From a virus, in IMG/VR virus record IMGVR_UViG_3300042868_012367, positions 1 through 23,780 of that record: a stretch of DNA of 23,780 nt; one strand, 5' to 3'. Positions 7,878 to 14,083 of the stretch are shown here, piece by piece. Within the stretch, counting starts at the first letter, position 1. The number at the start of each line of letters is the position of its first letter. The translations under genes and the position numbers were made by a program. The notes beneath the pieces were generated by a model, which made no database searches, was not told the origin of the DNA, and was given only the letters and a program-made list of their open reading frames with translations.

Positions 7878-9400
7878 TGCCCAATAAAATTGATCTCAAC
7901 AGTTTGCATTTAGGTAAACCTCCTGAGGGAGATTGGGATCAAAAGTTTTTTGTAAGTTATCTCCCAACGTCTCCAGAAGAGCAAAAGCCTGACTGTCCTC
8001 TTCCTCCAAGCGTAATTCCGCCGGTTACACCTATACCTCTGGTTCCACTTGACGTAGGTTGCACGTATAATTTCCCTGATATTATACCTTTACCTCCCAC
8101 GATAGATATTCCTCAAATAATACCGAAAGCTTGCGAAAGATTAGCTATATATAATGCTGTCAGTGTTTGTGGAGGCAATTTATCTCTACGCTACAACGGA
8201 ATGACTGGAGATAACACCTGCAGTTTAACCCTGTCTGGATATGTTCCATGCGTCAGCGGAATTAATGGAGCAGACGGGGTGGACGGCATAAACGGAAAAG
8301 ATGGTATAGACGGAGTTGATGGGAGAGATGGCATTGATGGGAGAGATGGAGTAGACGGTATTGGGAGAGATGGAGTAGATGGCGCAGAGGGGCCTCAAGG
8401 ACTCGCGGGCGCAAACGGGGTCGACGGTAAAGATGGAAAAGACGGCGAAGACGGCAAGGATGGCAAGGATGGGGTAGACGGAAAAGATGGCGCGGTATTG
8501 GATTGCAGTTCATGTAAATCCGGCGGAGGCGGAGGATGCACATACGTAATGGGAACTGACCGCTTTGGCAACCAACGTCCATCTGATCCCGCCGCAGCCG
8601 CCGCATGGGACGCAGCGCACGCCAGTGAAACTGATAGTTATATCCCAGGCGCAAGCACAGGGAACGGTTGCTGGAATTGCAAGGCCACGTCTACGTGTCC
8701 AGGAAGCAATGCAAGCGCCTCTGCCTCCGCATGGGCGGAGGCTTCCGCGTCGGCATTTGCGGACGTATGGGCAGCCATTAACGCCGCAGCACAGGCAGCG
8801 GCTGACGCTTATGCAGAAGCATTTGCAGCGGCTAGCGCAGCGGCTGACGCTTATGCAGAAGCAAGAGCAGCGGCTAGTGCAGCAGCAGAGGCTAAGGCGG
8901 AAGCATCAGCATCGGCCACTGCGGCAGCTCAAGCTCAAGCAGTCGCCGAAGATGCCTCCTGGGACGCAGTTAGGGCTTTAGACAACGTCGATTCACTATG
9001 GAAAGACAGCGAAAATCTCTGGTCGTCTCTTCAATCCGCAGAGCGATCAATAGCTAGTTTAAAGCCGGCGTTTGAGAACATCTACCGATGGATAGCTCAA
9101 GCTGCAGGACACCTTCATGAGCTGAAAGCTAGTGTAAATTCAGGATGGTCGTCGTTAGATGGCACAATACAGGCAATATACGAGTATATTGGATGCGTAG
9201 CAGATGGACTTACTCTCCAAGTAGACACAGAGTCTATGCAATACTGCTCTGGAGGTGCAAGTACAAGCAGTTTTACTTATGTAAGTAATGTAACTTTAGA
9301 AAGTAATTGCGGTAGCAGCGGAGGCGACAGTGGTCTAGATGGTGAGTTAATCGTCGGTAACTCCCCAGAATGGACGGGAGCAGGAATAGACATAGGTTAA
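7877..9400 (+). CDS. Collagen-like and alanine-rich fibre protein
   Basis: A 507-residue protein with clear modules. Residues 1-127 form a Pro-rich N-terminal domain, a likely attachment region. Residues about 128-206 are collagen-like Gly-x-y triplets dominated by GKDG, GVDG and GRDG, with one interruption at GIGRDG (161-166). A Cys/Gly-rich hinge follows (CSSCKSGGGGGC, about 210-221), with more Cys at about 265-274. Residues about 275-366 are Ala/Ser-rich with a 14-residue tandem repeat. Then come a helical segment (about 367-440) and a Gly/Ser-rich C-terminus. This layout fits a trimeric tail or head fibre. The nucleotide sequence in the repeats is more GC-rich than its surroundings. It is coupled to the preceding membrane protein by TAATG. 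Confidence 0.85.
   Translation: MPNKIDLNSLHLGKPPEGDWDQKFFVSYLPTSPEEQKPDCPLPPSVIPPVTPIPLVPLDVGCTYNFPDIIPLPPTIDIPQIIPKACERLAIYNAVSVCGGNLSLRYNGMTGDNTCSLTLSGYVPCVSGINGADGVDGINGKDGIDGVDGRDGIDGRDGVDGIGRDGVDGAEGPQGLAGANGVDGKDGKDGEDGKDGKDGVDGKDGAVLDCSSCKSGGGGGCTYVMGTDRFGNQRPSDPAAAAAWDAAHASETDSYIPGASTGNGCWNCKATSTCPGSNASASASAWAEASASAFADVWAAINAAAQAAADAYAEAFAAASAAADAYAEARAAASAAAEAKAEASASATAAAQAQAVAEDASWDAVRALDNVDSLWKDSENLWSSLQSAERSIASLKPAFENIYRWIAQAAGHLHELKASVNSGWSSLDGTIQAIYEYIGCVADGLTLQVDTESMQYCSGGASTSSFTYVSNVTLESNCGSSGGDSGLDGELIVGNSPEWTGAGIDIG
8795..8878 (+). repeat. Two tandem 42-nt units inside the fibre gene
   Basis: The unit encoding AAADAYAEAFAAAS is followed directly by one encoding AAADAYAEARAAAS. 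The first 27 nt of each unit are identical. The flanking Ala-rich sequence looks like older, more diverged copies, suggesting growth of the shaft by unit duplication. Confidence 0.8.
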
Positions 9401-9418
9401 TATACAAATTATTTAATT

Positions 9419-9640
9419 ATGCTGGGAGGCGAAGGATCTAACTGTGAGTGTAATTGTACTGGAGGTGGATTAAAAGGATGTGAGTGCGGTACAGCTGCCG
9501 CCACTGAATGTTGCGGAGGAGAAACTGGCTGTGCATGCGGTAATTGTAAAAGTGGAGTAAGATGCTGCTGCTGTCCTGTAAATTATAGTCCGAATGGTCC
9601 AAATTGCTCTTGCGTCTACACACCTTGCAACGACAATTAA
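9419..9640 (+). CDS. Very cysteine-rich small protein
   Basis: A 73-residue protein with 17 Cys residues and many Gly, in clusters such as CECNC, GCEC, ECC, GCACGNC and RCCCC. There is no signal peptide or transmembrane helix. The Cys density resembles metallothioneins or short disulphide-knotted structural proteins, but the spacing does not match a family I can name. It starts 18 nt after the fibre gene in the TTTAATTATG context. A metal-binding protein, or a small virion protein cross-linked to the Cys-bearing fibre, are both possible; neither is shown by sequence. Confidence 0.7.
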   Translation: MLGGEGSNCECNCTGGGLKGCECGTAAATECCGGETGCACGNCKSGVRCCCCPVNYSPNGPNCSCVYTPCNDN

Positions 9641-9654
9641 AAATTAAGCTATAT

Positions 9655-10536
9655 ATGTACAATTTTACTTTAGAAGAATTAAACAAATTGTCAGAATATG
9701 AAAAACTAGAAATAGTCATGTACGCCATGACTATTAAAGAACGCGCAGATAAAAGAGATTTATACCTGCTAGATGGCGCATTTCACAGAATGCATAGGAG
9801 AAAAGAAAATGCTTTATTTAGCTATTGGAAAAAAAGATTAGATGAAGATCCTAAAGTAAAAGATTTATTAGCTTCTTCGTGGGCAGGCTTTTTAAAAAAT
9901 GTAGAGCAAAAAAAATCTATACAACCAAAGCAGGCACCTTTCTCAGGATTTTTACCAGACCCCGATAAGGATGACTCAGTAGCTATATACAATACAGTAA
10001 AAAATTTAAAGGCAAAGTTAAAAAAAATACCTGTAAATCAAGCACGCAGCACAAATGAAAATGAGTATCAAAAAAGGTTAGAACTGTGTAAAGGTTGCGA
10101 ATATTTTAAAATTGAAGCCTTCGCAGGTACAGGTCAGTGCTTGAAATGCGGGTGCTCCATCAAGTATAAATTAAACATAGCTAATGAAAAATGTCCTGTA
10201 GGTAAATGGCGGGAAGAGGATGCGGTGAAAGAACAGTATGAGACAACAGAAGAAGACATTGCTAATTTTTGCGTAGTTGCTCTTAAATTTAAAGATTTAC
10301 TAGTTATTAATAAACTAAGAAACATCCCTGATTTAACTCTAACCATAGAAAACATAGAACATTTTAAAACTCCTAATAACTTAGAATATTTAAATAACCA
10401 ATACTCTAATTTTTTAGTTTTAATTCATGAAAATATGCCTACTGTGAGACAAATTCTTGAAGAAGAGATTAAAAAATTAAATACTCGGATTACAGACTAT
10501 TATCAAGAAGAAGAAGAACTTTTAGTTTTTTCTTAA
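9655..10536 (+). CDS. Protein with DUF6171-like zinc-binding Cys cluster
   Basis: A 293-residue protein. ATG 9655 is chosen over the in-frame 9604, which would overlap the Cys-rich gene. The N-terminal part is helical and basic. Residues about 145-187 hold a Cys cluster: ELCKGCEYF, then GQCLKCGCSIKYK, then ANEKCPVGKW. This CxxC / CxxCGC / CPxGKW pattern matches the small zinc-binding DUF6171-type motif seen in many phage proteins, and it probably binds one or two zinc ions. The C-terminal 100 residues are helical and acidic. It forms a pair with the next gene, which carries a related, looser motif. Function unknown; nucleic-acid or protein binding is possible. Confidence 0.75.
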   Translation: MYNFTLEELNKLSEYEKLEIVMYAMTIKERADKRDLYLLDGAFHRMHRRKENALFSYWKKRLDEDPKVKDLLASSWAGFLKNVEQKKSIQPKQAPFSGFLPDPDKDDSVAIYNTVKNLKAKLKKIPVNQARSTNENEYQKRLELCKGCEYFKIEAFAGTGQCLKCGCSIKYKLNIANEKCPVGKWREEDAVKEQYETTEEDIANFCVVALKFKDLLVINKLRNIPDLTLTIENIEHFKTPNNLEYLNNQYSNFLVLIHENMPTVRQILEEEIKKLNTRITDYYQEEEELLVFS

Positions 10537-10555
10537 ATACTACAGACTTTAAATT

Positions 10556-11011
10556 ATGCAAAACGAAAAAATTGTATTCACCTCGAAAGACTTGCAAAAC
10601 TATTCAAAAACTACATCAAACACTGTTAATGAGATTGAAAAAAACGGTGAGTGGAACGAACAGAGGACCGAGCTCAGTGTATCTAGAGAAAAACTATTAG
10701 AGGTTTTAGAAGCTAGCAATGTTTCTACTCCTGCAGCTACAGATATAGTTTCATTAAACTCATTAAAAAATAACTACGAGCTGTCAGTTTTCCGTTGGGC
10801 AATATTAGGTTTCCCTGTAGTTAAAAAAGAAGATTGCTTGAGTCGCATTACTGCCTGTAAAGGTTGCTCGTTCTGGGATAGTCATGAGAGATCTCCCAAC
10901 ATAGGTCACTGCGTGCTATCTGGTGAGAGTAATATAAAGCCTTGGCTAGCAAACGAACAATGCCCGACGCAAAAATGGTCTGCCTCTAATACTCAGGAAT
11001 CTCAATCGTAG
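10556..11011 (+). CDS. Protein with degenerate Cys cluster related to upstream neighbour
   Basis: A 151-residue protein, 19 nt after the previous gene, starting in TTTAAATTATG. The C-terminal third has ITACKGCSFWD, GHCVLSG and LANEQCPTQKW, matching the CKGC / GxC / LANExCPxxKW frame of the preceding protein but lacking its CxxCGC core. It could therefore bind fewer metals. The N-terminal part is helical and charged. The last 26 nt overlap, tail to tail, the minus-strand RNA polymerase beta fragment. The two Cys-cluster genes may be diverged relatives sharing a module. Confidence 0.75.
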   Translation: MQNEKIVFTSKDLQNYSKTTSNTVNEIEKNGEWNEQRTELSVSREKLLEVLEASNVSTPAATDIVSLNSLKNNYELSVFRWAILGFPVVKKEDCLSRITACKGCSFWDSHERSPNIGHCVLSGESNIKPWLANEQCPTQKWSASNTQESQS

Positions 11012-11678
11012 AAGAAAGGAACTCTTGATGATCAATCCATACAGGCTTATTTGTAGCATTGTCAATTACCTGGCGATAAAGCTTTCCGTCAGCGCCTTTC
11101 CTCGTGTTGTTAACGAAAAAATTTACTACCCCGATGGTGTTTGCTTCTACTGTCTGGATAGGGTCAAGAAGCCCAAACTGTGATTCGTTAACCTCGCGAG
11201 AAGTTTCTGGGATTGCTTGCGTAGAACCTATCCCGCCTTCACCCATCTTAGTGACCTTGTGAGCCAGCATATATTGCTCCATAGGATTTACTCCCTCAAT
11301 ATTCTGACTCAGCGCATTTCCCACAAAAACAGACTTTACTTGAGGAGAAAAGAACCCTGCATGTAGCCAGGAGAGGTTTCTTTTTTGTCTTAGTTTGCTT
11401 TTAGCTTTAAATTGAATTTTTCCTGCATCATGTTCAATATGCTCTTTCACATGGTCCTCAGGACCCATAAACTTTGAGAAAACAAGATTGTCTCTATCGT
11501 CTGGATCTGCCTGTCGACCATATATTTTTAAAAGTTTAGCCGACGCATCTAGCATTATTTGTGGAGTTACAAAAGTAGTCGGACTTCCTAGGGTTCTACC
11601 CATGACGGACGCGTCTAACTTCATGTTTTTAAAATATTCTTTAAGCTTATTTATTTTTTCTTGTTTTGTAGTAGTCAT
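10986..11678 (-). CDS. RNA polymerase beta subunit, middle fragment (rifampicin-pocket region)
   Basis: A 230-residue protein matching the middle of bacterial RpoB. Residues 58-66 (DPDDRDNLV) fit the RpoB DDIDHLGNRR segment. Residues 123-149 (SQNIEGVNPMEQ, then HKVTKMGEGG) fit [20 protein letters not shown] followed by ALGPGG. Residues 160-188 (SREVNESQFGLLDPIQTVEA, then NTIGVVNFF) fit [20 protein letters not shown] and then PNIGLINSL. Residues 197-226 fit the YGFLETPYRKV...YLSAIEE stretch. It begins about where the 5104-5769 fragment ends and stops just past the rifampicin-pocket region. The gene is complete with its own start, faces the opposite way to the first fragment, and overlaps 10556-11011 by 26 nt. 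The C-terminal beta part must be encoded elsewhere. Confidence 0.85.
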   Translation of the reverse strand: MTTTKQEKINKLKEYFKNMKLDASVMGRTLGSPTTFVTPQIMLDASAKLLKIYGRQADPDDRDNLVFSKFMGPEDHVKEHIEHDAGKIQFKAKSKLRQKRNLSWLHAGFFSPQVKSVFVGNALSQNIEGVNPMEQYMLAHKVTKMGEGGIGSTQAIPETSREVNESQFGLLDPIQTVEANTIGVVNFFVNNTRKGADGKLYRQVIDNATNKPVWIDHQEFLSSTIEIPEY

Positions 11679-11723
11679 ATTAGTTATATTAGTGATTAGT
11701 TGCTAAAAATACAACAAGAACAG
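11679..11723. promoter_or_regulatory. Divergent control region between beta fragment and 62-aa gene
   Basis: A 45-nt AT-rich gap between divergent starts. It contains three TTAGT repeats on the plus strand (within 11680-11701). On the minus strand, TATAAC and TAATAT stand a few bases before the polymerase-fragment ATG and could be -10 elements. There is no Shine-Dalgarno sequence. Confidence 0.35.
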
Positions 11724-11912
11724 ATGACTTTTGAATTTGATTATAACACGGATACAGATGAGATAACAATCGTTTACGATGGTTCTTGTGTTTTAAAGTC
11801 TACGTTTGACGGTGAGCGGGTTGCCTATAAAAACTTTGAAAGGCTTAAGGATGAAGAAGTAGAGGGTATGTTAAAAAGACTTTGCAGAGAAGCTTTTGAC
11901 GTGCTAGCTTAA
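11724..11912 (+). CDS. Hypothetical small acidic protein
   Basis: A 62-residue protein. The frame also has a TTG at 11700, but the ATG at 11724 is the natural start. The sequence is acidic, with an N-terminal beta-rich half (FEFDYNTDTDEITIVYDG) and a C-terminal helix (EEVEGMLKRLCREAF). No family is recognised. It is divergent from the polymerase fragment and 6 nt upstream of the dCMP deaminase, so it probably leads that operon. Confidence 0.65.
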   Translation: MTFEFDYNTDTDEITIVYDGSCVLKSTFDGERVAYKNFERLKDEEVEGMLKRLCREAFDVLA

Positions 11913-11918
11913 CTCTTC

Positions 11919-12365
11919 ATGAATACGACAGAAAGAAAACGCCCAACTTGGGATGAGTACGGCATGCTATTGGCGCACACTGCCGCACAAAGATCGCCAG
12001 ATCCGTATGTTATAGTAGGAGCAGCTGCCTTTAGATCTAACCACTCTACCGTAGCTACAGGCTACAACGGCGCTTTACCTGGTCTGGAAATAGATTGGTC
12101 TGACAGAGATGCTAGAAGACCTTTAGTCTTGCATGCAGAATACAACTGCCTTAAATATACCCAGCCTGGTGAAGTGCACTATCTTTATGTGACCATGTTG
12201 CCATGTCGTAAATGTCTGGACATGATTGATGAGTATGGTGTGAAGGAAGTTATATATGATCAAATATACGATAAAGATTGCTCATCCTTAACCAGAGCAG
12301 CTAGTCTTAAAATAGTCATACGCCAACTAACATTATCAGATGAAATACTTAGAAAAAATCAATAA
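11919..12365 (+). CDS. dCMP (deoxycytidylate) deaminase
   Basis: A 148-residue zinc-dependent deaminase that converts dCMP to dUMP, the precursor for dTMP synthesis. The motif HAE (residues 72-74) supplies one zinc ligand and the catalytic Glu, and PCRKC (95-99) supplies the two Cys ligands. The flanking pattern (ATGYNGALPG upstream, LYVTMLPCRKCLDMI around the site) fits the dCMP deaminase family used by many phages. Length is normal. It sits in a nucleotide-metabolism operon with ribonucleotide reductase about 0.75 kb downstream and overlaps the following amidase gene by 26 nt. No Shine-Dalgarno sequence is seen before the start. Confidence 0.9.
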   Translation: MNTTERKRPTWDEYGMLLAHTAAQRSPDPYVIVGAAAFRSNHSTVATGYNGALPGLEIDWSDRDARRPLVLHAEYNCLKYTQPGEVHYLYVTMLPCRKCLDMIDEYGVKEVIYDQIYDKDCSSLTRAASLKIVIRQLTLSDEILRKNQ

Positions 12366-13005
12366 TTATCCTTTGAGTGTAAAGGCCTACGTGCCAGGGA
12401 TTACAAAAAAGACAAACATCGTTTTGCATAGTTCTTTCTCAAGAACAAAGTACACTTTTACTGCAGATCAAAAAGATGAAACTTATTTAATGAAAAACTG
12501 GAACATTATGGCAGATAAACGTGCAGGGCACTATGTAGTAGGCCGAGACGGCACTATATATAAATGCTTTGAAGAAGAACTCTGGTCCAATCATGTAGGA
12601 GCAGGAAGGAAATTTGCTGATTTCAATAAAAGTACCATCGCAATTTTCTTGGCTAACGAGTCTTATTTAGAAAAAGAAAATAATAAATACTATGCTTTTG
12701 GTTTTAACAAACCTTACAATATGTACCAGGGTAAAGTATTTGAAATGAAATTTAAGGGGTATGAACACTGGGCTGATTTCGAGGGAGCTCAAATAGACGC
12801 CACAGTAGAGCTTATCAAAGATATCTGTACACGTAACGATATGAGTCTTACCATGAGTAAAAACACTACAAGTTTTAATGAGGATTCTGTTTGCTCCTCC
12901 AGTGTAGTTTCGTGCGCAAATTTAAACAGAGACTCTAGAAGTTTGCCCCTTTCCTCTTGGTGCCTAGATAAAATTTCTTCTAATGGAATTACGCTTGTAG
13001 GGTAG
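12340..13005 (+). CDS. N-acetylmuramoyl-L-alanine amidase-like protein with altered zinc site
   Basis: A 221-residue protein of the Amidase_2 (PGRP-like) fold, which cleaves the amide bond between MurNAc and L-Ala in peptidoglycan. Visible motifs are IVLHSS (H30, first zinc ligand), AGHYVVGRDGTIYKCF (62-77) and LWSNHVG (81-87). The usual second half, a His ligand followed about eight residues later by Cys or Asp, is replaced by SVVSCANLNRDSRS (188-201), with C192 where His is expected. The protein may use Cys as ligand, or may have lost activity and become a binding or regulatory protein. An endolysin role is likely if active. No signal peptide, membrane anchor or holin is seen next to it. 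Confidence 0.75.
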   Translation: MKYLEKINNYPLSVKAYVPGITKKTNIVLHSSFSRTKYTFTADQKDETYLMKNWNIMADKRAGHYVVGRDGTIYKCFEEELWSNHVGAGRKFADFNKSTIAIFLANESYLEKENNKYYAFGFNKPYNMYQGKVFEMKFKGYEHWADFEGAQIDATVELIKDICTRNDMSLTMSKNTTSFNEDSVCSSSVVSCANLNRDSRSLPLSSWCLDKISSNGITLVG

Positions 13006-13033
13006 TACAAAAGGCAAGCTATAAATCTGCGTT

Positions 13034-13052
13034 GAGCGATGTTAATTCGCTC
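13034..13052 (+). promoter_or_regulatory. Hairpin in the gap before nrdB
   Basis: GAGCGA and TCGCTC pair around a 7-nt loop. A second weak dyad (TACCA / TGGTA with a T-run loop) follows. The 103-nt gap holds no gene; the hairpin may attenuate or process the transcript. A TAGTATAGC at 13073-13081 could serve as a -10 region for the reductase genes. Confidence 0.4.
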
Positions 13053-13108
13053 TCATAATACCATTGTTTTTGGTAGTATAGCTTATTAACCCTTAACCAA
13101 AAAAGTAT

Positions 13109-14080
13109 ATGATATTTGAAGAACAAATTTCCAGAAAACCAAACAAATATCCTTGGACTGAGTCTTTTATAGAAGCCATGCATAACGGCTTCTGGACGGA
13201 TAAAGAGTTTTCTTTTAAATCAGATATTCAGCAGTTCAAAGTAAATCTTTCAGATAAAGAAAGAGAGATTATTGTCCGCACCCTTTCAGCTATCGGGCAG
13301 ATAGAGGTAGCTGTTAAAACATTTTGGGCAAAGCTCGGAGATAACCTTCCACATCCATCCCTACAAGACCTAGGCTATGTAATGGCTAACGTGGAAGTTA
13401 TACACAATAGCGCTTATGAGCGTTTACTCTCTGTTCTTGGGCTTGAGGATGTCTTTGAAGAGAATCTAAAGTTAGAATGGATTCAAGGACGTGTTAAGTA
13501 TCTCAGGAAGTACACACATAAGTTTTACAAGGACAGCAAAAAGCAATATCTGTACGCTTTGATTTTGTTTACCTTGTTCGTAGAGAACGTCTCTCTATTC
13601 AGTCAGTTTTATGTAATCAACTGGTTTGCTAGATTCAAGAACGTACTTAAAGATACTGACCAGCAAGTCAAGTACACCAGGAATGAAGAGGCAATACATG
13701 CTCTTGTAGGTATCAAGATAGTGAATACTATCCGTGAAGAATACCCTGAGCTATTTGACAGTGAACTTGAAGAGCGTATTGTTGACGAGGCAAAGTCAGC
13801 TTTTGAATCTGAGAGCAAAATCATTGACTGGATGGTCAACGGTATACAAGAGAAAGGACTTAGCGCAAATATCCTGAAAGAGTTTATTAAAAACAGGATA
13901 AACGAGTCTATGCAGCAGATAGGGTTTACAAAACCTTTTGAAGTAAACGAAGAAATTCTAAAAGACAGCTTGTGGTTTGAAGAAGAACTGTTAGGTAATA
14001 ACATGACAGATTTCTTCTATTCCCGCCCAGTAGAATACAGTAAGAAAAACCAATCATTTAGCGAAGACGACCTATTTTAA
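13109..14080 (+). CDS. nrdB: Class I ribonucleotide reductase, small (beta) subunit
   Basis: A 323-residue beta subunit that houses the di-iron tyrosyl-radical cofactor used to start reduction of ribonucleotides to deoxyribonucleotides. Metal ligands and radical site can be read in order: E66 (in GQIEVAVK, where E. coli has Asp), E96 and H99 with Tyr Y103 (EVIHNSAY, the E-x2-H-x3-Y spacing), E159 in LFVENVS, and E194/H197 in NEEAIH. The acidic C-terminal tail ending in DDLF is the kind that docks on the alpha subunit. The length is close to the usual small subunit. The large subunit starts 3 nt downstream, so the two are co-expressed. Confidence 0.92.
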   Translation: MIFEEQISRKPNKYPWTESFIEAMHNGFWTDKEFSFKSDIQQFKVNLSDKEREIIVRTLSAIGQIEVAVKTFWAKLGDNLPHPSLQDLGYVMANVEVIHNSAYERLLSVLGLEDVFEENLKLEWIQGRVKYLRKYTHKFYKDSKKQYLYALILFTLFVENVSLFSQFYVINWFARFKNVLKDTDQQVKYTRNEEAIHALVGIKIVNTIREEYPELFDSELEERIVDEAKSAFESESKIIDWMVNGIQEKGLSANILKEFIKNRINESMQQIGFTKPFEVNEEILKDSLWFEEELLGNNMTDFFYSRPVEYSKKNQSFSEDDLF

Positions 14081-14083
14081 ATT

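Noticed and set aside
8262-8654. 130-codon minus-strand frame, Leu/Arg/His-rich
   Set aside because: Opposite-strand shadow of the collagen repeat region of the fibre gene; low-complexity artefact.
8565-8981. 138-codon plus-strand frame inside the fibre gene
   Set aside because: Arg/Gln/Pro-rich product of the Ala-repeat region in another frame; no start context and no family-like pattern.
9438-9728. 96-codon minus-strand frame
   Set aside because: Spans the Cys-rich gene and the next start on the other strand; Tyr/Ser/Leu-rich shadow without a promoter.
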